From Dysgonamonadaceae bacterium (lineage in GTDB: Bacteria > Bacteroidota > Bacteroidia > Bacteroidales > Azobacteroidaceae), in assembly GCA_031260045.1 (NCBI GenBank), contig JAIRKO010000051.1:52330-116329 (forward strand): DNA of 64,000 bases, given 5' to 3'. Made by a program: the position numbers and the translations under genes. The first letter of the stretch is position 1, and each line of letters begins with the position of its first letter. The notes under the pieces are model-generated. The model had not been told where the DNA came from, did no database searches, and saw only the letters and a program-made list of their open reading frames with translations. Below, piece after piece: positions 51,929-60,965 of this stretch.

Positions 51929-53693
51929 ATGAAAAAGGAATATAGTATTGCGCTCTTCATTATTACGCTTACGGGATTGTTATTGGTAACGCTTAGCGGC
52001 TCCGTGTTTTCCGGTTATCATTTTATGGATTGTTCCGGTTTTATTCTTTGGAAAGAAAATTTATCCAATACGTCTTTTTTTGAATGTCTGAAAAACAATA
52101 TTGAACAGGAAATGGGCGGACGTTTCCGGCCGGCGTGGCACTTCAACTCGTTGCTCAGAACATGGCTTTTGGGAGATAATATGCTTTTGCAGGGTTTTTG
52201 TCAACTGTTTTTAGTGATTTGTGCGGCATTTCTTGCCTATTTATTGGGACGTAAAATTAAATGGACGCATGGGGAAAGTTTATTGTTCGCGGGAATCTGT
52301 CTGATTGGAACGCAGTCGGCGATATTTTATCAAACTTTGGCTATCGAAACAACCGCGTTCGTCGTTTTGCTTTTGTCTTGGCATCTGATTTTAACATATT
52401 TTAAGGGGGGGGGGGGGGATTCTCTCTTACGCCGGATTCGTCATCCTTTCCGTACTGATGGCTTTGATGAAAGAGAATTTTACTCTGGTTTTACCTGCAA
52501 GTTATTTGTTTTATTGCATGCAGTATAACGAAAAATACCGGATTGGATTTTGGAAAACCGTATTACATACATGGAAAACGGGTTTATGGTTATTGCTCTT
52601 AACCGCAGGCTGCTTATGGGCGATTTTGACATTTGCCGGTAATGATTTTGGTTATGCCGGCGTAGGAGGTATTCACAGTCTTTTCCCATATGTAAAAAGC
52701 ACAATTTATTTGTATGGCATAAGCGGTTGTTTATTGGCATTTTTCATCGTAGCGTATTTATTCCGAAACGGCAAAATCAATTTCAAAAACTGGTTATTTC
52801 CCACTTTATTATTTTTGGCAATCACTCTTTCTCAAATTATTATTTACGGAAAATCCAATATTATTGATCGTTATTTGATACCGGCTGTAATGGCTTGCGC
52901 CTATTTTTCCATTTTTGTTTATCGTGAACTAAAACAACAAGACACATCCGTCAACAGGGTTTTATGGAAAAATGTCGGTCTGGTTTTAGGAATAGGGCTG
53001 TCGATTTTTTGCAGTCTTGTTGTTTTTTGTAAACCGCTTCAAGAAGGAATCATACGGATTGCCGTACAGTTACAAGGCGAAGTGATTCAAACGATGACTT
53101 CCGTTTCCAGCTTGCAATATTTATTGAGCAGTTTGTCCATCATCGGCATTTTCGGTTTGATAATCGGCGTTATTTTGGTGATATATGGTTTGATAAGAAA
53201 AAAATATTCTATTCATAAACTCTCGCAACTCTATCTGATTGGGCTGTTGCTTGTCTTGTTTATGAATGGCGGCTTAGCATTTGCCTCGTGCAAAAGATAT
53301 GCAATGAGGGGTTTTGCCATAGAAAACTTTCTGCAAACGATTATTGATAATTCCCATGCCGGCGACGCCATTTTGATTGCCGGTAATCCTTATGTGGATA
53401 TGGAAGGCGTAGCGACCGGTATTTCCACATGGCTGAGAAAACGGGAAAGGAACAATCTTTTTATTTGCCCGATAACGAACAATCCTCAGGAAGAAAAATT
53501 TATTTCCGGACTGAAAGATTTTTATCGCCAAAAGGATATAAATATCATTGAAAATAAAGAAGATATCAAAGTAATCGCCATTTTTCCCAGTTCGGAAATT
53601 GTTTTTGAAAACACCAACCGTTGGTTTGACGTTAATTCGTTTGACAGGTATGAGTTTACAGGAAATTATGTAGTATTTGTAAGAAAAAAATAA
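51929..53693 (+). CDS. Polytopic membrane protein (possible GT-C glycosyltransferase), interrupted at a poly-G tract
   Basis: From ATG 51929 the frame codes about nine hydrophobic spans across both halves. At 52405-52418 a run of 14 G breaks it: the upstream frame goes on to a garbled end at 52528, while the proper continuation (ILSYAGFVILSVLMALMKEN) is one frame away. With 13 G the two halves join into a 587-aa protein. The N-terminal loop with SGYHFMDCSG and the large C-terminal soluble part (from about residue 480) suggest a mannosyltransferase-like enzyme, but no catalytic signature is certain. It is followed by YfhO. Confidence 0.75.
52405..52418 (+). repeat. Homopolymeric G tract inside a gene
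   Basis: Fourteen consecutive G within the coding region of the 51929 gene. Length 13 (or 10, 16) restores the frame, length 14 breaks it. Confidence 0.9.
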
Positions 53694-53697
53694 AACG

Positions 53698-53865
53698 ATG
53701 CACATCGCAAATCCCATCTACGACGCAGTCTTCAAATTCATGATGAAAGACGATTATTTTTTAGAAATTCAAGAAAAAGAACGGCTAATCGCTCAGCAAG
53801 ACAAAGCTATTAAAGAACAAAAGAAAAGAATTGCCGAACTGAAAAGGCAGCAAGCGCAAAAATAA
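53698..53865 (+). pseudogene. Internally deleted Rpn-family (PD-(D/E)xK transposase-like) remnant
   Basis: A 55-aa open frame. Its first residues MHIANPIYDAVFKFMMKDD match the conserved N-terminus of Bacteroidota Rpn/PDDEXK_2 proteins. It then jumps straight to a Glu/Lys-rich coiled end (EIQEKERLIAQQDKAIKEQK), where those proteins normally have about 250 residues with the nuclease core. It is an in-frame deletion product with no catalytic residues left. Confidence 0.7.
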
Positions 53866-53893
53866 TACTCACCAGTAAACGTCAAATAAAAAT

Positions 53894-56419
53894 ATGAATA
53901 CAATCGCAAAAAAATTCGTACCGCACGTTATAGCAATCGCTATCTTTTTACTGCTCGTGTGCATCTATTTCGCACCCGCAGTATTTGAAGGAAAAACCAT
54001 TTATCAAGCCGATATGGCGCATGCTGCGGGAATGGGCGGAAGCCAGACAAAACAATATGAGGAAACGGCAAAACCGGGAGAATTCAGTACTTGGTCGGAC
54101 GCTATGTTTGGCGGAATGCCGTATAATGCGGGCTATGGACGCCCTACGCCGAGTTTGCCCGGCTTCGGATTAATAGGCTGGCCGATTCAACGTATCGGCT
54201 CCTTGAACGCAGGAATGGTTTTGATGGGACTAATCTGTTTCTACATTTTAATGTGCGTCATGGGAGTAAACCGGTGGCTGGCAATTGCCGGCGCCATCGC
54301 ATTTGCGTTCGCGTCCTATAATATCATTATCATTCAAGTCGGTCATATTACCAAAGCCTATGTCATGGCTTACATGCCGCTTACCATAGCAGGGATGTTC
54401 CTGCTTTTCAAGCGAAAGCGTCTGTTGGGAAGCCTCCTGTTTTTGTTGGGGGTCGCCTTGTCCGTCGCCGGTTACCATATTCAGATTACCTATTATCTGG
54501 TTCTTCTGTGCCTGTTTTTTTATATTGGTTACGTTATCGAAAAAATCAGGGAAAAGAAATGGAAAGAATGGGGTATAACCACTGCGATTATGACCGGTTG
54601 CGTACTGCTCGCCATGTTGCCCAACGTGGGATCGCTATATACCCAATGGGAATTGGGGAAAACTTCGCTCCGGGGACCTACGGAGTTAACTTCGGGCGCG
54701 TCTTCTTCCGACGAGGGAAAAGTATCCTCCGGCTTGGATAAGGAGTATGCTTTCCACTGGAGTCAAGGGAGAGCGGAGTTGCTGACATTCCTGATACCAA
54801 ATCTTTACGGCGGCGCTTCGGGCGGAACGTTAGACCGCTCCTCCGAGTTTTACCAAACCTTGCGCCGCGCCGGTCAACGCTTGGGCAAAGAAGTACAAGC
54901 GCCGACCTACTGGGGCGATAAGACGTTCACTTCCGGACCTGTTTATTTCGGCGCGGTCGTCTGTTTTCTGTTTGTGTTAGGCATGTTTGTTGTAAAAAGC
55001 CGGATGAAATGGTCTCTTTTTGCCGGCGCCGTTTTTCTCACGCTTTTGGCTTTAGGTCGACACTTGGACTGGTTTAATACCTTCTTTTTCTATCATTTGC
55101 CGATGTACAATAAATTCCGCGCGCCGGAAATGGCGTTGGTAATTCCGGGCTTGGTAGCTCCGATTATTGCTTTCTGGGGGATAAAGGAAATTGCCGACGG
55201 AAAAGTTGACGCGCAGTTGTTGAAGAAAGGACTTGTATGGTCGCTTTCCGCCTGCGGCGGCATTTGTTTGGCGGTGTGGTGGTTTCCCACGCTTTTCTTC
55301 AGTTTTCAATCCAACTATGATGCGCAATTCGAGCAACAGCCTTGGTACGACGCTTTAATCCACGACCGCGTCCATTTGGCTTCCGCCGATGCGTTCCGTT
55401 CGCTGGTTTTTGTTTTATTGAGCGCCGCTTTGGTTTTTATATTCATGCAGTTAAAGAATAAGAAGCAAGGCGTTTTAATGCTTGGGATAGGCTTTACCGT
55501 TCTTACGCTGGTCGATTTGTGGGCGGTTGATAAACGTTTCCTGAACGACAAACATTTTGTAAATAAAACGTTGGACGAGACTTATACGGAATCCGTCGCC
55601 GATAAGGAAATATTGAAAGACAAGTCCGTATCGTATCGCGTGTTAACGCTCAACAATCCGTTTCAGGAAACAACCGTTTCGTATTACCATCACTCCATCG
55701 GCGGATATCATGCCGTAAAACTGCGGCGTTATCAGGAATTGATAGACCATCGGATATCGAGGGAAATCAATACAATTATCGAATCGTTCCGCAAACCGCA
55801 GATTACGTTGGAAGACATACAGCAGTCGTTCGCTTTCACCCCCTCGTTGAACATGCTGAACACGCGCTACATTATTTACAATCCCGAATACCCGCCCATT
55901 GTAAACCCGCGCGCTTTCGGAAATGCGTGGTTTGTTCGCAAAGCGAAAATCGTAGAAAACGCCGACGCCGAAATTGCCGCCCTGAACGTAATCGACCCGT
56001 TGCAAACGGCTGTCGTGGACAAACGTTTTGCCGACGAACTGAACGGCTTCACCGAAGCACAACCCGATTCCACAGCAAGCATTACATTAGACAATTACCG
56101 CCCCAATCATTTGATTTATACCTCCAAAACAAATTCCGAGCAGTTGGCGGTATTTTCGGAAATTTACTACCAGCCGGGCTGGAAAGCGACTATCGACGGC
56201 AAGCCCGCGCCCCATTTCAGAGCGGATTGGACTTTGCGAGCAATGCGAGTGCCTGCCGGCGAGCATAAAATTGAGTTTGATTTTCGTTCGGAAGGCTATG
56301 TGGCGGCGGCTTACATTTCAACTTTCGGTTCTTTCGCGCTGTTGGTGTTGCTGATTATCGGAATTGGGTTTGTGATTTGGCGGGAAACGTTTGCGAAGCA
56401 AGTACGGATAAAAAATTAG
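53894..56419 (+). CDS. YfhO-family membrane protein
   Basis: 841 aa with about twelve spans in the first 580 residues, a periplasmic domain (about 590-800) and a final helix (about 805-830). The start (HVIAIAIFLLLVCIYFAPAV then GKTIYQADM) and WSDAMFGGMPYNA are typical of the family. In Gram-positive bacteria YfhO takes part in lipoteichoic-acid glycosylation; relatives in Bacteroidota are uncharacterised GT-C-fold proteins. The preceding membrane gene may belong to the same glycan pathway. Intact. Confidence 0.9.
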   Translation: MNTIAKKFVPHVIAIAIFLLLVCIYFAPAVFEGKTIYQADMAHAAGMGGSQTKQYEETAKPGEFSTWSDAMFGGMPYNAGYGRPTPSLPGFGLIGWPIQRIGSLNAGMVLMGLICFYILMCVMGVNRWLAIAGAIAFAFASYNIIIIQVGHITKAYVMAYMPLTIAGMFLLFKRKRLLGSLLFLLGVALSVAGYHIQITYYLVLLCLFFYIGYVIEKIREKKWKEWGITTAIMTGCVLLAMLPNVGSLYTQWELGKTSLRGPTELTSGASSSDEGKVSSGLDKEYAFHWSQGRAELLTFLIPNLYGGASGGTLDRSSEFYQTLRRAGQRLGKEVQAPTYWGDKTFTSGPVYFGAVVCFLFVLGMFVVKSRMKWSLFAGAVFLTLLALGRHLDWFNTFFFYHLPMYNKFRAPEMALVIPGLVAPIIAFWGIKEIADGKVDAQLLKKGLVWSLSACGGICLAVWWFPTLFFSFQSNYDAQFEQQPWYDALIHDRVHLASADAFRSLVFVLLSAALVFIFMQLKNKKQGVLMLGIGFTVLTLVDLWAVDKRFLNDKHFVNKTLDETYTESVADKEILKDKSVSYRVLTLNNPFQETTVSYYHHSIGGYHAVKLRRYQELIDHRISREINTIIESFRKPQITLEDIQQSFAFTPSLNMLNTRYIIYNPEYPPIVNPRAFGNAWFVRKAKIVENADAEIAALNVIDPLQTAVVDKRFADELNGFTEAQPDSTASITLDNYRPNHLIYTSKTNSEQLAVFSEIYYQPGWKATIDGKPAPHFRADWTLRAMRVPAGEHKIEFDFRSEGYVAAAYISTFGSFALLVLLIIGIGFVIWRETFAKQVRIKN

Positions 56420-56434
56420 ATTATATTTTTGATT

Positions 56435-56545
56435 TTTTTATTCTGGATTGCTTCACCGCTACGCGGTTCGCAATGATGTGTACGATATTGCAGCCTCACC
56501 GTGTCATTGCGAAAGCGAAGCCTGAAGCAATCCGGAAAAATAATA
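56435..56545. repeat. Pair of REP-like elements in opposite orientation
   Basis: TCTGGATTGCTTCACCGCTA...TTCGCAATGATG is followed by GTGTCATTGCGAAAGCGAAG...GAAGCAATCCGG, making a long inverted repeat in the gap after YfhO. Confidence 0.85.
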
Positions 56546-56569
56546 TAAATATAAACAATTACTTATTTT

Positions 56570-57463
56570 TTAACCTTTATCGCCGTATACATAAATCACG
56601 CTCGAATAATTTTTTGTCGTCCGAGCCTGCCTGTTGGAACGGTATCCCTGCCAAAGGCCGAGCGGCAAAGCGCACATCTTTCCCCGTCCTTTCAGTTCTT
56701 CGCTGAGGATGCTCACATAATATGCGTCGAATTTCATCGGCGCATACGTTTTCAATTTCATAGAATGATTACCCGCCAACGTGTTGATTGATTGCGGCGA
56801 AAAATGGGATAAATGACGAGGAACATCATACGCAGCCCAATGTTTCCCGTAATGAACGGCATCGGCAGAGAGCGGATTAGGAAGCGCCAAAATCAACAAC
56901 CCCGAAGGCTTGAGCAGGCTTTTCAGTTGAGCGAAAGAAGAACGGACGTCATGCAGATGCTCGAAAACATGCCACAAAGTAATAACGTCAAACTGCTTGC
57001 CGCTTGCCTCCGCCGCCTTGAGCGAAGGATAAATCGCCCGACCGACGCGGCTTTCCGCCTTTGAACGCGCCCCGGCGTCCACTTCCACGCCTTCCGTTTC
57101 CATCCCGCCTTCTTTGCATACGGACAAAAAATAGCCCGCCCCGCATCCAACGTCCAATAACTTTCCGCCTTTTGGCAAAAAACGTTCCACCAACCGTATT
57201 TTATTCTTCGTGTTCGTTTTCTGTACGAGGTGATACAGTTTATTGACAATCCCGCGTTTCGTTTCCGAATGAGAAACATAATCGGGCGTTTGGTAATATT
57301 TGCCGATTTCATCCGGCGAGGGCTGGGGAAGCGTCATGCCAAACAAACACGCCGGACATTTGCATATCCCGAACATCTCGCCGCTAATTCTGAAATCTTT
57401 GCAGTGAAACATAGGTGCATTAAGGGTTTCACCACACACCGGACATTGTATTTTTCTTTCCAT
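56570..57463 (-). CDS. Class I SAM methyltransferase with N-terminal zinc ribbon
   Basis: 297 aa. The N-terminal zinc ribbon uses CPVCGETLNA and CKCPACLFG. The SAM-binding domain follows with KLLDVGCGAGYFLSVCKEGG (about 98-117), GVEVDAGA and VITLWHVFEHLHD, then LLILALPNPLSADAVHYGKH. This layout fits methyltransferases that act on sugar or lipid substrates of surface glycans. It has its own promoter. Partners are not evident. Confidence 0.9.
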   Translation of the reverse strand: MERKIQCPVCGETLNAPMFHCKDFRISGEMFGICKCPACLFGMTLPQPSPDEIGKYYQTPDYVSHSETKRGIVNKLYHLVQKTNTKNKIRLVERFLPKGGKLLDVGCGAGYFLSVCKEGGMETEGVEVDAGARSKAESRVGRAIYPSLKAAEASGKQFDVITLWHVFEHLHDVRSSFAQLKSLLKPSGLLILALPNPLSADAVHYGKHWAAYDVPRHLSHFSPQSINTLAGNHSMKLKTYAPMKFDAYYVSILSEELKGRGKMCALPLGLWQGYRSNRQARTTKNYSSVIYVYGDKG

Positions 57464-57480
57464 TTTTCGTTATTTTTATA

Positions 57481-57512
57481 CAAATGTATAAGTATTTGTT
57501 GGAAATAACAAA
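57481..57512 (-). promoter_or_regulatory. Promoter of the 56570 methyltransferase
   Basis: Minus-strand TTTG (57509-57512), 20-bp spacer, TACATTTG (57481-57488), 17 bp before the ATG. Confidence 0.65.
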
Positions 57513-57514
57513 TA

Positions 57515-57625
57515 TTTTTGTACGCACAGACGCGAAAACGCTAAGTAAAAGTGAAGAACTGATAATTGGCTAACGTCGAACGTTAATTCTTAATTCAATT
57601 TCGCGTCTTCGCGCCTTTGCGTACA
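57515..57625. repeat. TTGTACGC...GCGTACAA inverted repeat
   Basis: TTGTACGCACAGACGCGAAA on the left and TTCGCGCCTTTGCGTACAA on the right are arms of an imperfect inverted repeat. Its centre includes TTAATTCTTAATTC. It occupies most of the 57464-57726 gap together with a small AGACGGGG/CCCCGTCT hairpin at about 57665. Confidence 0.75.
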
Positions 57626-57726
57626 ATACTCCGCCCGCAATGACGGCAGCGCTTCATCACAGCAAAGACGGGGCGCACCCCGTCTCCAGCCCATCGAGAA
57701 AGAACATGAAAAAGAAAATCATTTAT

Positions 57727-58227
57727 CTAAACTCCGTGCTTTTTGCCCTTGATTAAATCAATGTCAATGCGGACGATTGCCGTCGCATGGAGGTTCGCTT
57801 TCGGAAACTCGAAGGTTTTGTCGGTAAATTGTTTTACAATCCTCGTCAGCGCGGCTGTTCTTTCCGCTTCGTCTTCGACGAACACCGCCTTACCGAAGCC
57901 GATAACCGTGCGGTGGCGGGCTTCAAAATCGCAGGCGCTGTCGCTTTCCACTACGCCGTGGTCGACGGATATTTCAAAACACACTTGGTTGTTGCGTTTC
58001 AGGATGTCGATTTTCGTTCCTGCGCGGGCGGAATGGAAATAAAGCGATGTGCCGTCGTAGGCATAAAACAGGGGAACGAGAAACGGCATGTTGTTGTCCG
58101 CAAGCGCAAGGCGCATCACCCGCGCAGAATAAACGATTTCGTCTATTTCCCTGCGGTCGGTAATTTCCCGTTCTTTGCGGCGCATTATGCCGTGCGGATG
58201 TTCCGCTTTGTGTTGCATATTGTTCAT
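57727..58227 (-). CDS. Pyridoxamine-5'-phosphate-oxidase-like flavoprotein (NimA-like)
   Basis: 166 aa split-barrel FMN-binding protein. MRRKEREITDRREIDEIVYS and ARVMRLALADNNMPFLVPL, then YFHSARAGTKIDILKRNNQV and CFEISVD are the typical pattern of the NimA / PNPOx-like group. Such proteins reduce nitro compounds or act on unknown flavin substrates; some confer 5-nitroimidazole resistance. The true substrate is not evident. It lies just downstream of the anf operon on the same strand but 110 bp away across a repeat. Confidence 0.88.
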   Translation of the reverse strand: MNNMQHKAEHPHGIMRRKEREITDRREIDEIVYSARVMRLALADNNMPFLVPLFYAYDGTSLYFHSARAGTKIDILKRNNQVCFEISVDHGVVESDSACDFEARHRTVIGFGKAVFVEDEAERTAALTRIVKQFTDKTFEFPKANLHATAIVRIDIDLIKGKKHGV

Positions 58228-58337
58228 AAACTATGTTTTTCAAATTGTTTTACCGCTTCTCTGTGTTTTCTCCGTGTAATTTATTTATAACACAGCGTTA
58301 CGCAGAGATAAAAATACAAATTATAAAATAATCAGAA

Positions 58338-58769
58338 TTAATTAGGAACATTTTCATAAGTCAATCCTTTTTCTTCGCACAATCTACATACCTCATTGCA
58401 CAAGCGCAAAACCTTATCCCGGTCGTCATCCTGCGGCTCCCCATGATGATAATTATCGAGAAAACAAATGCCGAAAATGTGATCGAGCGAACGCACATCG
58501 CGGCTTGTTTCGTGCGGAACATCCATCAATTTATCCACCTCGTGCATCAGTCCGATAAAATTATGGCTCATCGGCTCCACGCCATGCCATTCGCATATCG
58601 CCACCAGATAACGTTCCAACGCTACGGAAGCCACATTAAACACCAAACTGCCCGCATAACCCGCATTTAAGAACTGAATCGCCCGCCGGTGATAGGCTTT
58701 CGCATCGCGGTAGTCCTGCTCGGACATGGTTTTCAAATCCGCCGTTGCGCCGTAATCGTCGTTTACCAT
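58338..58769 (-). CDS. HEPN-like protein encoded in the anf operon
   Basis: 143 aa from ATG 58769, which overlaps the anfK stop by 7 bp. The all-helical pattern QDYRDAKAYHRRAIQFLNAG, then SLVFNVASVALERYLVAICE and WHGVEPMSHNFIGLMHEVDK resembles HEPN domains. The R-x4-6-H ribonuclease motif is not present (the spacing after Arg is eight), so it is not a typical HEPN toxin. The tight overlap with anfK means it is made with nitrogenase. It could be an assembly or regulatory factor. Function unknown. Confidence 0.65.
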   Translation of the reverse strand: MVNDDYGATADLKTMSEQDYRDAKAYHRRAIQFLNAGYAGSLVFNVASVALERYLVAICEWHGVEPMSHNFIGLMHEVDKLMDVPHETSRDVRSLDHIFGICFLDNYHHGEPQDDDRDKVLRLCNEVCRLCEEKGLTYENVPN

Positions 58770-60154
58770 ACGCCCAGTACCCATTCTTTGTTATGTTTAT
58801 ATTCCATGTCCGAAAAAATAGCGTTCGCCATCCCTTCCGCCAGCCAAATCGCGCCGGCGTAACCGACAATCGGATGCCGGTAATGCCCCGCCCGGTCGTA
58901 AACCGGAAAACCGACCCGAAGCATCGGAACATTGCAATCAATGGAAACGAACCGCCCTTTGGAATGACCCAAAATAAGGTCAAGCGCAAGTCCCTGATTC
59001 TTAATGCGGTTTTCCAGTTCCCAAAGGTCGGCGTTGGTAACGATTTCCATGTCGAAATCGACGTTTTCCGTCATTTCTTTGACGCGGGGATCGTTGGCAT
59101 AATTAACATTGTCGTCGCCGAGCAGTAGCAGCACGGGCAACATTTCCAAATCAAGACAAAACTGCGCGAGACCAATCACCATATCGGGATTTCCGTATAT
59201 CGCCACGCGCTTGCCGGTAAGAAACATATGCGACACGTCGGCAATCGCGTCAATGGCGATGCCGCGTTTGCGGACGAGCGATTCGGGAATGGCTTTGCCG
59301 GTCATATTTTTTACATTTTGAAGAAAAATATCGGTATTGCGGATGCCAATCGGTGTAGGTCCAATCACCGCCGGCACGTCAAATTCGCTTTCCAAAAACT
59401 GTGCCGCCTTGCCGCCTTCGTAGCGGTTGAGGGCGATTGTCCCGCGAGCGTTGGCGGTGCCGCGCAGGTCGTCGATGGTCGTTTCGCCGTGCGACACGTG
59501 GTTTCCGTCGGGCATCAGCGGCGAATCGAAGGCTTCGATTTCAAAAAGGACGGTCGCTTCCACGTCCATTTCCGCGAGTAGGGATTTCAGTTCCGTCACG
59601 TCGCCCGGATTGACCCAGCCGGTAATGAGGTTGATTTTCCCGCTCGTTTCCCCTTCCCGCCGCGCAAAATAGCTGACAAAATCTTTCACCGCCACATCGT
59701 AGCCGCTAATCATGCTGCCCACGAAGCTCGGCGTGTGAATGGGAATGAGGTGAACCTCGCGCCCGGCATACTTTTCCTTGAGTAAACCGTTGTTCAGTTT
59801 CAACACCAGACCGTCGATGTCGTCGCCGATTACTTCGGTCGAACAGGTGGTGATAATCGGTATTACCTTAACGTGCGGATAGCGCATCAGCAATACGTCT
59901 ACGCCTTGCTCCACGCGATTAAGCGCGCCGAAAACCGCCGCGTCTTCATGCAGAGAAGAAGACGCCAATTCAAAACTTTCCTTGAAATGCTGAGAAAACA
60001 GCAGGCGAACAAACATCACGCAACCCTGCCCGCCGTGAACGATGCCGATGCAATCCTTAATGCCGATGCTCGCATACTGCGCTCCGGCAGGCTGGCAGGT
60101 AAATATGGGGTTAATAACCCCGATACGGTCTTTTGCTTTTATTTCACAATTCAT
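58763..60154 (-). CDS. anfK: Fe-only nitrogenase beta subunit
   Basis: 463 aa, the length of AnfK. P-cluster ligands are Cys20 (FTCQPAGAQYA), Cys45 (GGQGCVMF) and Cys104 (TTCSTEVIGDD). The start NCEIKAKDRIGVINPIFTCQ lacks the long N-terminal extension of MoFe NifK, as expected for Anf/Vnf. With AnfD and AnfG it forms the FeFe dinitrogenase that reduces N2. It lies 351 bp after anfG, an unusual gap filled by tandem repeats, and overlaps a small upstream ORF as ATGA. Confidence 0.97.
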   Translation of the reverse strand: MNCEIKAKDRIGVINPIFTCQPAGAQYASIGIKDCIGIVHGGQGCVMFVRLLFSQHFKESFELASSSLHEDAAVFGALNRVEQGVDVLLMRYPHVKVIPIITTCSTEVIGDDIDGLVLKLNNGLLKEKYAGREVHLIPIHTPSFVGSMISGYDVAVKDFVSYFARREGETSGKINLITGWVNPGDVTELKSLLAEMDVEATVLFEIEAFDSPLMPDGNHVSHGETTIDDLRGTANARGTIALNRYEGGKAAQFLESEFDVPAVIGPTPIGIRNTDIFLQNVKNMTGKAIPESLVRKRGIAIDAIADVSHMFLTGKRVAIYGNPDMVIGLAQFCLDLEMLPVLLLLGDDNVNYANDPRVKEMTENVDFDMEIVTNADLWELENRIKNQGLALDLILGHSKGRFVSIDCNVPMLRVGFPVYDRAGHYRHPIVGYAGAIWLAEGMANAIFSDMEYKHNKEWVLGVW

Positions 60155-60333
60155 ATTTTTAATGATTTAGTAATTTTTATAGTCTGTTTTACTTTTCCGG
60201 AAGTCGTCGAAACATCTTTAGTAATCATTGTCGAACCTTTAGCAGTCGTCGGAACATCTTTAGCAGTTATCGGCGAACCTTTAGCAATCGTCGTCGCATC
60301 TTTAGCAGTCATCGTCGAACCTTTAGCAGCCAT
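60151..60333 (-). CDS. Possible small repeat peptide overlapping the anfK start
   Basis: 60 codons. Residues 1-40 are heptad-like repeats of AKGSTMT / AKDVPTT. The end (KVKQTIKITKSLKI) is basic, and its TGA overlaps the anfK ATG as ATGA. No family. It may be only a by-product of the 21-bp DNA repeats, but the overlap would allow translational coupling. Confidence 0.3.
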   Translation of the reverse strand: MAAKGSTMTAKDATTIAKGSPITAKDVPTTAKGSTMITKDVSTTSGKVKQTIKITKSLKI

Positions 60334-60360
60334 CGGAACATCTTTAGCAGTCGTCGGCGC
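60202..60360. repeat. Tandem 21-bp repeats between anfG and anfK
   Basis: About 7.5 units of GCTAAAGRTSTTCCGACGACT-like sequence alternate between GGTTCG and GATGTT types, giving a 42-bp higher-order period. The rest of the 60155-60505 gap has no other recognised element. Confidence 0.85.
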
Positions 60361-60505
60361 ATGCCAGGAAGTCCGGATGACAAGTATTTTAGACGAAACG
60401 CCGCACCGTTTATTTATGACAGGTCGAATTTATCGGGATAACAAACGCTTGGCAGCGCCTCGCACCAACCAAGTGAACGCCGCACCATTCTTAGTTCTTA
60501 ACTCC

Positions 60506-60862
60506 TTAATATTTTTCTTTCGTCAGTTCCAAATTCAACGACCCCTTAATCATAGTATAGTCCATTTTTTCCTTCAAAAGGTGCATGACGGCAGCGATTT
60601 CCTCCTTCGTCATCTCTTCGACCCAAGGGAAATATTTTTTGAAAGCTTCGACCAGCGTGATGGCTTCGCTCCAATAGTACCGGTCGGCGTAGCTATCGTC
60701 GTCGCGGGCATTTTCGCCGCAGAGGATTTGCTTTGTTTTTTTGAGGATGCGTTCGTTTTGAATTTCCCTGTCCCATCCGCGCGAATTGTATTGCCAGAGG
60801 CAGTGTTTGGTGATGTACCATTCCAACTGCTTCATTTTTTCTGTTGCTGTATTTTTGTCCAT
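60506..60862 (-). CDS. anfG: Fe-only nitrogenase delta subunit
   Basis: 118 aa. The delta subunit occurs only in alternative (V and Fe) nitrogenases, and this sequence identifies the operon as anf rather than nif. Key parts are ITKHCLWQYNSRGWDREIQN, LCGENARDDDSYADRYYWSE, AFKKYFPWVEEMTKEEI and the conserved end MKGSLNLELT-like (MIKGSLNLELTKEKY). It stabilises the AnfDK tetramer and aids cofactor insertion. It is separated from anfD by 161 bp holding a REP-like repeat and from anfK by a tandem repeat, both unusual. Confidence 0.96.
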   Translation of the reverse strand: MDKNTATEKMKQLEWYITKHCLWQYNSRGWDREIQNERILKKTKQILCGENARDDDSYADRYYWSEAITLVEAFKKYFPWVEEMTKEEIAAVMHLLKEKMDYTMIKGSLNLELTKEKY

Positions 60863-60904
60863 AAGTCTAAAATAATGATTAGTGATTAATTATTAATGAT
60901 TAAT

Positions 60905-60965
60905 AAAACCGCCGCAATGACAGCTGCGGTGTGAAACCTCACAGCGTCATTGCAAACCGCATTTA
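60905..60965. repeat. REP-like element inside the anf operon
   Basis: CCGCCGCAATGACAGCTGCG, then GTGTGAAACCTCACAGCGTC and ATTGCAAACCGC, an imperfect inverted repeat of the CAATGAC family between anfD and anfG. The adjoining TTAATTATTAATGATTAATA is simple AT repeat. Confidence 0.7.

Noticed and set aside
59873-60889. 338-codon plus-strand frame across anfK, the tandem repeat and anfG
   Set aside because: Antisense shadow of conserved anf genes; its VEPLAVVGTSLAV repeats are only the other strand of the 21-bp DNA repeats.
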